Origin: Ferruginivarius sediminum
GTDB lineage: Bacteria; Pseudomonadota; Alphaproteobacteria; Kiloniellales; Rhodovibrionaceae
NCBI RefSeq assembly: GCF_003344765.1
Contig: NZ_QPMH01000003.1
Coordinates: 248,001-312,000, forward strand
Direction: 5' to 3'
DNA length: 64,000 nt
The notes under the pieces are model-generated. The model worked only from the letters and a program-made list of their open reading frames with translations, did not search any database and was not told the DNA's origin. A program made the position numbers and the translations under genes. Below, one piece after another: positions 35,405 through 43,606 of this stretch (positions are counted from its first letter, which is position 1; every line of letters begins with the position of its first letter).

Positions 35405-36889
35405 ATGCCCCGCCGCGCCGACCGCAGTGCGCTGGTTTCGCTTTCCCTTGACGCCGCCGGCGCCACGCCGCTGCACCGCCAGCTATATCGCCAGCTTCGC
35501 GAAGCCATGCTGGCCGGGCGGCTGGCGCCCGGTGCCCGGTTGCCGTCGAGCCGGGCGCTGGCGCGCGAACTGGGCTGCGCCCGCAACACGGTGTTGAGCG
35601 CGTTCGACCAGCTTTTCGCGGAAGGCTATCTGGATGGACGCTCCGGCTCTGGCACCTATGTCAGCCGGGTACTGCCGGAGGGCCTTTTGCCGAAAGAGGC
35701 TTCGCCGGCGGAGAGCGAAGATGCGGGCCGGCGGGTCCTGTCGCACCGGGGCCGGACGCTGGCCGCGCTCTTCCCGGTGCGCGGCGAACGGCCATCGGCT
35801 TTCGAGCCCGGCGTGCCCGATACCACGCTGTTTCCCTTCGAGCTCTGGCGCCGCCTGTTGACCCGGCCGTGGCGCGGGGACACGGGCGCGTTGACACGCC
35901 ATGGGGATGCGGGCGGATACCGTCCGCTGCGTCAGGCCATCGCCGATTACCTGCGCGGGGCGCGCGGGCTGGATTGCGACTGGCGGCAGGTGTTCGTCAC
36001 CAGCGGGGCGCAGCAGGCGTTGGACATCGTCGCACGGCTGCTCCTTGACCCTGGCGAAGCGGCGTGGGTGGAGGAGCCAGGCTATGGCGGGCTGCGCGGC
36101 GCATTGACGGCCGCCGGTGCGCGAGTGGTGCCGGTGCCGCTGGACGATGAGGGGCTGGACATCGCCGCCGGCCGGAAGACAGCCTCCGATGCGCGGCTGG
36201 CGGTCGTTTCGCCGTCGCATCAATATCCGATGGGCACCGTGATGAGCCTGCCGCGCCGCCTGCAACTGCTCGACTGGGCGCGGGCGGCGGACGCCTGGAT
36301 CGTCGAGGACGATTACGACAGCGAGTATCGCTATGCCGGACCGCCGCTAGCGGCCTTGCAGAGCCTCGATCGCGGCGGCCGGGTGATCTATCTCGGTACC
36401 TTCTCGAAGGTGCTGTTCCCGGGTCTGCGCATCGGCTACCTCGTCGTGCCGGACGATCTGGTGGAACCGCTTGCAAGGGCGCGGCGGGCGCTGGACGACC
36501 ATCCGGGCATCGTGGCGCAGCCGGCCCTTGCGGCGTTCATCGCGGAGGGGCACTTCGCCGCGCACCTGCGACGGATGCGGCGTCTTTACAAGGCCCGGCA
36601 GGACGCGCTTGTCGGTGCGGCGGAGCAAGAGCTGGCGGGCTTGCTGGAGGTCGCGCCCGATGCCGCCGGGATGCATCTGGTGGCGGCCCTTGCCCCTGCC
36701 CTGGCGGCGCGGATGAACGACTGGCAGGCGGCGGCGCGGGCGCTGGACGCGGGCGTCACGGCCCCCGCGCTTGCCGATTATCACTTCGCCACGCCCTACC
36801 GGCAGGGTCTTCTGCTGGGCTATGCCGGCGTGCCGGAAAGCGAGATCGCCCCGGCTGTCCGACGGTTGGCGCGGGCGCTTGCCGCTTAG
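35405..36889 (+). CDS. MocR/PdxR-family regulator (GntR HTH plus aminotransferase-like domain)
   Basis: The 494-aa protein joins an N-terminal GntR winged helix (about residues 20-85; RLPSSRALARELGCARNTV) to a fold-type I aminotransferase domain. The PLP lysine region is visible as IYLGTFSKVLFPGLRIGYLV, and the preceding segment IVEDDYDSEYRY carries the PLP-ring Asp. Such regulators sense PLP or an amine. AAGAGGAC upstream of the ATG supports the start at 35405. It faces the PNPOx-like and cupin genes and probably controls them from the 104-base gap between. Confidence 0.92.
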   Translation: MPRRADRSALVSLSLDAAGATPLHRQLYRQLREAMLAGRLAPGARLPSSRALARELGCARNTVLSAFDQLFAEGYLDGRSGSGTYVSRVLPEGLLPKEASPAESEDAGRRVLSHRGRTLAALFPVRGERPSAFEPGVPDTTLFPFELWRRLLTRPWRGDTGALTRHGDAGGYRPLRQAIADYLRGARGLDCDWRQVFVTSGAQQALDIVARLLLDPGEAAWVEEPGYGGLRGALTAAGARVVPVPLDDEGLDIAAGRKTASDARLAVVSPSHQYPMGTVMSLPRRLQLLDWARAADAWIVEDDYDSEYRYAGPPLAALQSLDRGGRVIYLGTFSKVLFPGLRIGYLVVPDDLVEPLARARRALDDHPGIVAQPALAAFIAEGHFAAHLRRMRRLYKARQDALVGAAEQELAGLLEVAPDAAGMHLVAALAPALAARMNDWQAAARALDAGVTAPALADYHFATPYRQGLLLGYAGVPESEIAPAVRRLARALAA

Positions 36890-37779
36890 GGCGAGGCGGG
36901 GTCGCCGGGCGGTGTCGTCCCCTGGCTCTCCCGCTCCAGCAGCGCCTTCTTCCGCTTCACCCCCCAGCGATAGCCGCCGAAGCCGCCATCCCCGCGCAGC
37001 GCGCGGTGGCAGGGCACCAGAAGCGACACCGGATTGCGCGCGCAGGCGCTGCCGACCGCGCGCTGGCCCTTCGGGATACCCAGCGATTCGGCAAGCTGCT
37101 TGTAGGTGCGCGTCTCGCCGTAGGGAATGGCGAGCAGACCCTGCCAGACACGGCGCTGAAAGGCCGTCGCGCGCACGTCGAGCGGCAGGTCCATGTGCGG
37201 CGTGCGGCCGGTGAGGTAGTCGAGCAACACCTCCAGCGCTGGGCGGATGGCCTCGTCGTCGCGCCGGATCTCGTCGGCCTTGGGAAACTCCTGGCGCAGT
37301 TCGTGTTCCAGATATTCGTCCGAGTCACCCAAGGCGACGAAGCACACGCCCTTGTCGGTCGCCGCCACGATCAGCAGGCCCAGCGGCGAATCGATGGTGC
37401 CGAAAGCGATGCGCGCCCCGGCCCCGCCCTTGGCATAGCTGGCGGGTGTCATGCCAAGCCGCCGGGCCGCGTCCTCGTAGACCCTGCTGGACGAGCCATA
37501 GCCGGCGCCATAGGTGGCCGAGGTGACCGACTCGCCGCTTCGCAGTTCGGCGCGGAACCGGGCATCGCGTCTGGCATCCGCGTAGTCGCGCGGGCTGACG
37601 CCTACGATGCGGCGGAACAGCCGCTGCAAGTGCCAGGGGCTGACGTCAAGCCGCGCGGCAAGCTCGGCCAGCGTCAGGCGCTCGCCGTCGGCTTCTTCGA
37701 GAATCGCGCACGCGCGGCGGACGAGCGCCAACTGGCGATCCGCCGCGGATGGCTGGGTTGTGATGGTTCTCTCGCTCAT
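36886..37779 (-). CDS. ada: Ada-like protein: AraC HTH plus O6-methylguanine-DNA methyltransferase
   Basis: The 297-aa protein has an AraC-type DNA-binding domain (about residues 20-115; VSPWHLQRLFRRIVGVSPRDY). A methyltransferase domain follows, with the acceptor Cys in PCHRALRGDG at about residue 257. It removes methyl groups from O6-methylguanine. The N-terminal zinc/methylphosphotriester domain of E. coli Ada is absent, so activation by phosphotriester repair, as in E. coli, is not expected. It converges on the MocR gene with overlapping stops. Confidence 0.9.
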   Translation of the reverse strand: MSERTITTQPSAADRQLALVRRACAILEEADGERLTLAELAARLDVSPWHLQRLFRRIVGVSPRDYADARRDARFRAELRSGESVTSATYGAGYGSSSRVYEDAARRLGMTPASYAKGGAGARIAFGTIDSPLGLLIVAATDKGVCFVALGDSDEYLEHELRQEFPKADEIRRDDEAIRPALEVLLDYLTGRTPHMDLPLDVRATAFQRRVWQGLLAIPYGETRTYKQLAESLGIPKGQRAVGSACARNPVSLLVPCHRALRGDGGFGGYRWGVKRKKALLERESQGTTPPGDPASP

Positions 37780-37892
37780 GCACCGAAGGATAGGCGTGTC
37801 GCAGCAGAGGTGCTATCCGAAGCTTGCGCGCCACCGATACACCGTAAAGACATGCAGGAACGACCCGCGTCTGCACGGCCGGTCGAAAGACG

Positions 37893-38156
37893 CTACACAG
37901 TGATGTCGACGAAGCTGCCGCGAGGGTGGCGGGCGCCCGTTTCGGCAGCGCGGGCGGCGCTTTCGGTCGGGTCAGCGGGGCGGCTGGCCTGCTGCACTTC
38001 GCTGCGAGCCTTCAGCGTCGCCTCATCCGTGTCGGTGGCGCGTGCGGTCGAGGTCTGCTGCGCGGTCTGCGCCGGCTGCTGCGGACGCTCCGTCAGCCCC
38101 TGAAGGGCGCGGAAAAAGCTGAGACCCGGATTGACCTGACCGCCTGGAATCTGCAT
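37893..38156 (-). CDS. Small hydrophilic protein of unknown function (87 aa)
   Basis: The product begins MQIPGGQVNPGLSFFRALQG. It continues with a long Gln/Ala/Thr/Arg-rich, probably disordered middle, and ends ARHPRGSFVDITV. GGGGAGAA lies about eleven bases upstream of the ATG. The hydrophobic C-terminal pentapeptide after RGS looks like a conserved tail. No family was recognised, and no neighbour explains its role. Confidence 0.45.
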   Translation of the reverse strand: MQIPGGQVNPGLSFFRALQGLTERPQQPAQTAQQTSTARATDTDEATLKARSEVQQASRPADPTESAARAAETGARHPRGSFVDITV

Positions 38157-38338
38157 TGCAAACGTATTCTCCCCGCCTTGACGTTGCCACGGAACCCATT
38201 AAGGATCGGTAAATTCGAGGCCGATGACAACGCCCGCGCGTCAGCGATCCAGAGACCCGGTTTCGTTTCGAACCGCACCGTGGCATAACGCTGCACGCGG
38301 CAACAACGACAATCCGCAGGGACGCGAGGGATAGGCCA

Positions 38339-39151
38339 GTGACGACATCGCAGGGCCGGCCGCGCGCCGGCGAAACGCTGTTGAGCGTGCAGGATCTCGT
38401 CAAGAACTTCGGTGGCCTGCGCGCCATCGACCACTGCACGTTCGACGTTCAGCGCGGCACTATCACCGGCCTGATCGGGCCGAACGGTGCGGGCAAGACG
38501 ACGCTGTTCAACATCATCACCGGCTTCATCAGCCCGGATGCGGGACGCGTGCGCTTCAAGGGCGACGACATCACCAACCTGCCCGCCCATCGCATCTTCG
38601 ATAAGAAGCTCTGCCGCACCTTCCAGATCCCGCGCGAGCACCCCAGCATGACTGTGATCGAGAACCTGATGCTGGTGGCTTCCGAACAGAGCGGGGAGCG
38701 TATCTGGAATGCCTGGCTGCGGCCGGGTCACGTGCGCCGCCAGGAGGACGAGACCCGCAAGCGCGCCATCGAGGTGCTGGATTTCATCGAGCTGGACCAC
38801 CTGCGCGACGAATACGCCGGCAAGCTCTCCGGCGGCCAGAAGAAGCTGCTGGAACTTGGCCGCACGCTGATGGCGGAGCCGGAAATGGTGCTGCTGGACG
38901 AGCCGGGGGCGGGCGTCAACCGCACACTGATGAAGCGTCTCGTCGGCAACATCGAGTATCTCTGCCGGGAACGCGGCATCATCTTCCTGTTGATCGAGCA
39001 CGACATGGACCTGGTGATGAGGCTGTGCGACCCGGTGATCGTGATGAGCGAAGGCCGCAAGCTGATGCAGGGCACGCCCGACGAGGTGCGCAGCGACAAG
39101 CGCGTGCTCGATGCCTACCTGGGAGGCCAGTATGCCGCTGCTGAAGGTTGA
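38339..39151 (+). CDS. livG: Branched-chain amino acid ABC transporter ATP-binding protein LivG
   Basis: The 270-aa ATPase begins with a GTG (GAGGG about nine bases before). It carries Walker A GPNGAGKTT, the Q-loop region CRTFQIPREHPSM, signature LSGGQ and Walker B EMVLLDEPGAGV. This is the LivG subtype. In this copy the residue after GAGV is Asn, while many LivG proteins have a slightly different D-loop. It is the first gene of livG-livF-livH-livM. A substrate in the wider HAAT group (amino acids, urea, amides) cannot be excluded. Confidence 0.92.
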   Translation: MTTSQGRPRAGETLLSVQDLVKNFGGLRAIDHCTFDVQRGTITGLIGPNGAGKTTLFNIITGFISPDAGRVRFKGDDITNLPAHRIFDKKLCRTFQIPREHPSMTVIENLMLVASEQSGERIWNAWLRPGHVRRQEDETRKRAIEVLDFIELDHLRDEYAGKLSGGQKKLLELGRTLMAEPEMVLLDEPGAGVNRTLMKRLVGNIEYLCRERGIIFLLIEHDMDLVMRLCDPVIVMSEGRKLMQGTPDEVRSDKRVLDAYLGGQYAAAEG

Positions 39152-39839
39152 GAACATCACCTGCGGCTACGGCGACATGGAGGTGTTGCGCGAGCTCTCC
39201 GTGGAGGTGGCCGAGGGCGAGATCGTCTCCATCATTGGGCCGAACGGCGCGGGCAAGTCGACGCTGATGAAGGCGGTCTTCGGCCTGCTGCACCCCTGGC
39301 AGGGGGCGATCCACTTCGAGGGCCGGGACATCTCGCGGCTGGAGCCCTATCAGATCGTCGAGACGGGCATGTGCTACGTGCCGCAGGTCGCGAACGTCTT
39401 CACCCAGCTTACGGTGGAGGAGAACCTGGAGATGGGCGCCTTCGTCCTGAAGGACGGCGATATCGGGGCGCGAAAGGAAAAGATCTTCGAGCTGTTCCCC
39501 CGCCTGAAGGAGCGCCGGCGCCAGGCCGCGGGCAAGATGTCGGGCGGCGAGCGCCAGATGGTGGCGATGGGCAGCGCGCTGATGCTGGACCCGAAGCTGA
39601 TCCTGCTTGACGAACCTTCGGCCGGTCTCGCGCCCAAGATGGTGGACCACATCTTCGAGCGTATCGTCCGGATCAACGAAACCGGGCTTGCCATCATGAT
39701 GGTGGAGCAGAACGCCACGCAGTCGCTGCGCATGGCGCATCGTGGCTACGTCCTGGCCAACGGCGAGAACCGCTTCGAGGGGACCGGGCAGGCGCTGCTG
39801 AACGATCCCGACGTGGGCCGGCTCTACCTGGGAGGCTGA
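39132..39839 (+). CDS. livF: Branched-chain amino acid ABC transporter ATP-binding protein LivF
   Basis: The 235-aa ATPase starts with MPLLKVENITCGYGD and shows Walker A GPNGAGKST, Walker B LILLDEPSAGLAP and a signature region with MSGGERQM. It overlaps livG by 20 bases, which suggests translational coupling. With LivG it forms the heterodimeric ATPase below the two permeases. Confidence 0.93.
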   Translation: MPLLKVENITCGYGDMEVLRELSVEVAEGEIVSIIGPNGAGKSTLMKAVFGLLHPWQGAIHFEGRDISRLEPYQIVETGMCYVPQVANVFTQLTVEENLEMGAFVLKDGDIGARKEKIFELFPRLKERRRQAAGKMSGGERQMVAMGSALMLDPKLILLDEPSAGLAPKMVDHIFERIVRINETGLAIMMVEQNATQSLRMAHRGYVLANGENRFEGTGQALLNDPDVGRLYLGG

Positions 39840-39844
39840 AGCGC

Positions 39845-40909
39845 ATGAACGCAACGCAAGATCCGACGGCCCAGGCGCCGGAGTTGACGCCTCGCCTGGA
39901 CGAGCGCATCCGCGCGGCGCTGCAGACGCGCACGGCGATGGCCGTCATCCTGGCGGGCTTGCTGGCGCTGATCGTGGTACTGGCGATCGTGCAGGACGTC
40001 TCGGCCGGGCGCATCCTGTCGCTGACGGTCTGGGGCATCATGCTGGGGGGCGTGATCGGCCTGGGCAGCATCGGGCTCACGCTGTGCTACGGCGTGCTGA
40101 AGTTCCCCAACTTCTCACATGGCGCGATGGTGACGCTGGGCGCTTATGTCACCTTCGCGGTGATGCAGGCACTCCCGCAGGGAGAAGTGCTGCGCCCGTT
40201 CTCGTTCGGGTGGGAGTTCCTGGTGGCGCTGATCGTCTCGATGCCGGTCGTGGGCGTAGTCGCCATCGGTATCGACCGGGTGATGTACCGCCGCCTGCGT
40301 CAGCGCAACGCCTCGCTGGTGCTGTTCGCGATGGCCTCGTTGGCGATGGCGTTCTTCCTGCGCTCCATCATCTACCTGGTGTGGGGCTCCGATTTCAGGT
40401 TCTACTACGAAGGCCGTGCCAACCCCGCGCTGGACCTGCCGTTCGGCCTCCGCGTGCAGGCGGATCAGTTCTTCATTCTTGGCCTCGCCATCGTGCTGGT
40501 GATCGCGGTCTATCTGCTGCTTGAGCGCACGAAGATGGGCAAGGCGATGCGGGCGACCGCCAACAATCCCGAGCTGGCGCAGGTGCGCGGCATCAACACC
40601 GAGCGGGTGGTGGCCTGGACATGGCTCATGGGCGGCGCCCTGGCGGCGGCCGGCGGGGCCATGTATGGCCTGGCCTCGCAGCTTCGCCCCGAGATGGGCT
40701 TCTGGCTGCTGCTGCCGATGTTCGCGGCGGTGATCATGGGCTCCATCGGCAACCCGCGCGGCGCGCTGGCGGGCGCGCTCATCATCGGCGTGGCCCAGCA
40801 GGTCTCGACCGCCTTCCTCAATCCGGCCTACGGCCCCGGCGTCGCTTTCATCCTGATGGTGCTGACGCTGTTGATCCGGCCGCAGGGCCTCTTCGGCGGA
40901 ACGGAGTAG
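39845..40909 (+). CDS. livH: Branched-chain amino acid ABC transporter permease LivH
   Basis: The 354-aa permease has about eight hydrophobic segments and LivH features: GSIGLTLCYGVLKFPNFSHGAMVTLGAY across the early helices, and the cytoplasmic segment KMGKAMRATANNPELAQVRGIN that contacts the ATPases. It starts five bases after livF. An N-terminal extension of about 35 residues precedes the first helix. Confidence 0.92.
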   Translation: MNATQDPTAQAPELTPRLDERIRAALQTRTAMAVILAGLLALIVVLAIVQDVSAGRILSLTVWGIMLGGVIGLGSIGLTLCYGVLKFPNFSHGAMVTLGAYVTFAVMQALPQGEVLRPFSFGWEFLVALIVSMPVVGVVAIGIDRVMYRRLRQRNASLVLFAMASLAMAFFLRSIIYLVWGSDFRFYYEGRANPALDLPFGLRVQADQFFILGLAIVLVIAVYLLLERTKMGKAMRATANNPELAQVRGINTERVVAWTWLMGGALAAAGGAMYGLASQLRPEMGFWLLLPMFAAVIMGSIGNPRGALAGALIIGVAQQVSTAFLNPAYGPGVAFILMVLTLLIRPQGLFGGTE

Positions 40910-40913
40910 CGTC

Positions 40914-42161
40914 ATGGATCAGGCTCTCGTCGCCAAGTCGGTCTTCCTGGCCGTGCCCCTGTTGCTGCTGGGGCTGAAGCTGGTGCCGCTGCGCTGGGCG
41001 CTGCGTATCCCCGTGGCCCTCGTCGGTGCCTTCGTGCTGGCGCTTATCATTTCGAACCTGCTGCCATCGGGGAAGCTGTCCTATCTGGTCAGTTTCAGCA
41101 TCATGGCGGGCATCTACGCCATCCTGACACTGGGGCTGAACACGCAGTGGGGTTTCACCGGGCACCTGAATTTCGGCATCGCCGGGTTCTTCGCCGTCGG
41201 CGCGTTCACCAGCGCGCTGTTCACGACAGCCGCGCCGACCGGCGTCATGGCGCAGTACACGCAGCAGGCCTTCGGCTTCGAAGCGCCGTTCCTGATCGGC
41301 ATCCTGGCCGCCGCCATCGTCTCCGGCTTCGTGGCGTTCCTGATCGCGATTCCAGTCCTGCGCCTGCGCATGGACTTCCTGGCCATCGCCACCATCGGCA
41401 TCGCCGAGATCATCCGCCTGATCTTCCAGAACGAGCGCTGGCTGGCGAACGGCCCGCAGCCCCTGCGCGGCATCCCGCGTCCCCTGCACTGCCTGTTCGA
41501 CGAGCCAAGCTGCGCGCCCGGTCCGCTGGCCACGCTGCTGCAGCCGCTGGAGCCGCGCGACTACATCTACTTCTACCTGTGCGTCGTCACCGTTCTGCTG
41601 GCGCTGACCTACCTGCTGGTCGAGACGGCCACGCGCTCGCCCTGGGGCCGCGTGCTTCGCGCCGTGCGCGACGAGGAGCAGTCGGCGGCGATGAACGGCA
41701 AGAACATCACCAGCTTCCGCATTCAGTCGTTCGTCGTCGGCGCGGCGGTGATGGGCCTGGGCGGCGGGCTCTACGCGCACTATGCGGTCACCATCGACTA
41801 CAGCCACTTCAACCCGCTCTTCGCCACCTTCATCGTCTGGGTGATGCTGATGCTGGGCGGCAGCGGCAATAACAAGGGTGCGATCCTGGGCGCCTTCATC
41901 ATCTGGGGTGTGTGGAGCGGGACCGCCTTCCTCACCGGCATGATCGAGCCGACGCTGGCCCAGATCAGCCAGGACCTGCCGGCGCGCAGCGCCTACCTGC
42001 GCTGGCTTCTGGTGGCGATCCTGCTGGCCGGCATCGTGCTGTACCGCCCGCAGGGCCTGATCGCGGAAGAAAAGGTGGTGAGCCGCTTCCTGGCGAAGAC
42101 CGGCATCGGCCGGGGACGGCGCAAGCAGGCGCGGGAGGAGGAAGCGGAGACCGCCTCGTAA
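40914..42161 (+). CDS. livM: Branched-chain amino acid ABC transporter permease LivM
   Basis: The 415-aa permease has about ten hydrophobic segments and the LivM pattern LGLNTQWGFTGHLNFGIAGFFAVGAF. The ATPase-contacting loop reads SPWGRVLRAVRDEEQSAAMNGKN. A charged tail (RGRRKQAREEEAE) ends the protein. It is the last gene of the operon and no binding-protein gene follows. A Tat-exported binding protein at 50861-52195 may supply it. Confidence 0.92.
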   Translation: MDQALVAKSVFLAVPLLLLGLKLVPLRWALRIPVALVGAFVLALIISNLLPSGKLSYLVSFSIMAGIYAILTLGLNTQWGFTGHLNFGIAGFFAVGAFTSALFTTAAPTGVMAQYTQQAFGFEAPFLIGILAAAIVSGFVAFLIAIPVLRLRMDFLAIATIGIAEIIRLIFQNERWLANGPQPLRGIPRPLHCLFDEPSCAPGPLATLLQPLEPRDYIYFYLCVVTVLLALTYLLVETATRSPWGRVLRAVRDEEQSAAMNGKNITSFRIQSFVVGAAVMGLGGGLYAHYAVTIDYSHFNPLFATFIVWVMLMLGGSGNNKGAILGAFIIWGVWSGTAFLTGMIEPTLAQISQDLPARSAYLRWLLVAILLAGIVLYRPQGLIAEEKVVSRFLAKTGIGRGRRKQAREEEAETAS

Positions 42162-42173
42162 AGGGACGACGGC

Positions 42174-42536
42174 TTACTCAGCCTCATCCGCGCCCTTGCC
42201 GTCCGGCGGCGCAACTTCGACCTTCAGTTCCATCCGCGGATGGATGCCGCAGGTGACGAAGTACGTGCCCGCGTCCTCGAAGGTCAGGCGCATGTCCTCG
42301 CCGGGCTTCTGGCTGCCGCTGTTGAAATCCATGGCGGGATGGAACACGCGGATGTTGTGCGTTCGCGTGTCGTCATTGTGCAGCACCACCGTCTGGCCCG
42401 CCGCGATGTCGAGGCTGTCGGGGTGGAACGCCTTGCCCTTCTGGCTGACCTTCGGCGGCCCTGCATCGTCCGAACCGTCGCAGGCGGCCACGGCCAGGAC
42501 GGCTATCAGCGCAAGGCAGGCCGCCGGGCGGATCAT
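42174..42536 (-). CDS. Type-1 copper lipoprotein (amicyanin/plastocyanin-like)
   Basis: The 120-aa protein has a lipobox VAAC with Cys19 as lipid anchor and a cupredoxin domain. Predicted blue-copper ligands are His60 (RTHNIRV), Cys96, His99 and Met102 in CGIHPRM. The Cys-x2-His-x2-Met spacing equals that of amicyanin. It probably exchanges electrons with the di-heme peroxidase encoded just upstream, whose stop overlaps this ATG (ATGA). A longer frame to 42899 is out-of-frame coding. It is third in the Fur-box-controlled minus-strand operon; involvement in iron or copper oxidation in the periplasm is an inference. Confidence 0.8.
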   Translation of the reverse strand: MIRPAACLALIAVLAVAACDGSDDAGPPKVSQKGKAFHPDSLDIAAGQTVVLHNDDTRTHNIRVFHPAMDFNSGSQKPGEDMRLTFEDAGTYFVTCGIHPRMELKVEVAPPDGKGADEAE

Positions 42537-43573
42537 TCCGGCAGCTCCGGCGCCGTCGACGGTCGGGCGGTTGCCGGCGTTTCCAGGGTCTTGAGGAAGG
42601 CGATCAGGTCCCGTTCCTCCCGCCCGCTCAATTCTATGGCCTCCAGGTCCGGCGAAAGTGTCGGGCGGCGCGCGAAGGCGCCCTCGTAGTGGGCGATCAC
42701 GGCCTCCATCGTCGGCAGCGAGCCGTCGTGCATGTAGGGCGCGCGGCGCGTGACGTCGCGAAGCGTCGGTGCCTTGAAGGCGTTGTTCACCTCGGCAACG
42801 TCGATGACAGGACCGCGTCCTTTGTCTTCCGTCGCCGGCAGGCCGATGTCGTGGAAGGCACCGTTGGTGAAGTTCCAGCCGCCGTGGCATTCGACGCATC
42901 GCGCCTTGCCGTTGAAAAGCCGGAAGCCTCGCCTGGCGCTGTCGCCAATCGCCTCGGCGTCGCCCGCCACCCAGCGGTCGAAAGGCGTCATCGGCTGCAC
43001 CAGCGTACGCTCGAAAGTGGCGATGGCCTTGCGCAGGTTATCCGCCGAGACCGCTTCCTCCGCCTGCGGGAAGGCTTCGGCAAATGCCTTGCGGTAGCCC
43101 GGAACCGCACGAAGCTCCGCGACCAGCCCGGCCAGGGGCTGGTTCATCTCGTTCGGGGCCTCTATGGGCATCGCTGCCTGTTGCTCAAGGCTGCGCGCGC
43201 GGCCGTCCCAGAAGAAGGTATGCCCCCAGGCAACGTTCCAGAGCGTGGGCGTATGGCGACCCACGGCCTTGCCGCCGGCGCCGACCGCCGTGGGGCGGCC
43301 GTCCTCCCAGCCCTTTTCCGGCAGGTGGCAACCGCTACACGCCAGGTCGTTCGCCCCGGATAGGCGCGGATCGAAGAACAACGTCTTTCCAAGCCGCGCC
43401 TTTTCGGGCGTGAATGCGTTGCCGGAGGGGAACGGCGGTGCTTCGGGGCGTGCGAAGCGTGCCTTCATCGTCTCGATGTCCGGGCCCGGTCGCCACAGCG
43501 CCCAGCCGGCAACGCCGACCGCGACGGCCGCAACGATGCTCGCCGCGAACAGGCCGATTCGCACGCTTCGCAT
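42533..43573 (-). CDS. Di-heme cytochrome c peroxidase / MauG-family protein
   Basis: The protein has an N-terminal membrane helix (IGLFAASIVAAVAVGVAG) and two heme motifs, CSGCH (Cys79, Cys82, His83) and CVECH (Cys226, Cys229, His230). Family segments such as GRHTPTLWNVAW, FFWDGRA and TLRDVTRRAPYMHDGSLPTMEAVI are present. It is thus a periplasmic bacterial cytochrome c peroxidase or MauG-like oxidase. The ATG at 43573 follows AAGGGA at good spacing, while a TTG at 43588 would add five residues. The gene lies between the Gly-Glu repeat protein and the copper protein, which is its likely redox partner. Confidence 0.88.
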   Translation of the reverse strand: MRSVRIGLFAASIVAAVAVGVAGWALWRPGPDIETMKARFARPEAPPFPSGNAFTPEKARLGKTLFFDPRLSGANDLACSGCHLPEKGWEDGRPTAVGAGGKAVGRHTPTLWNVAWGHTFFWDGRARSLEQQAAMPIEAPNEMNQPLAGLVAELRAVPGYRKAFAEAFPQAEEAVSADNLRKAIATFERTLVQPMTPFDRWVAGDAEAIGDSARRGFRLFNGKARCVECHGGWNFTNGAFHDIGLPATEDKGRGPVIDVAEVNNAFKAPTLRDVTRRAPYMHDGSLPTMEAVIAHYEGAFARRPTLSPDLEAIELSGREERDLIAFLKTLETPATARPSTAPELPE

Positions 43574-43606
43574 ATATCCCTTCAACACCGCGTCCGCAGA
43601 GATGGG

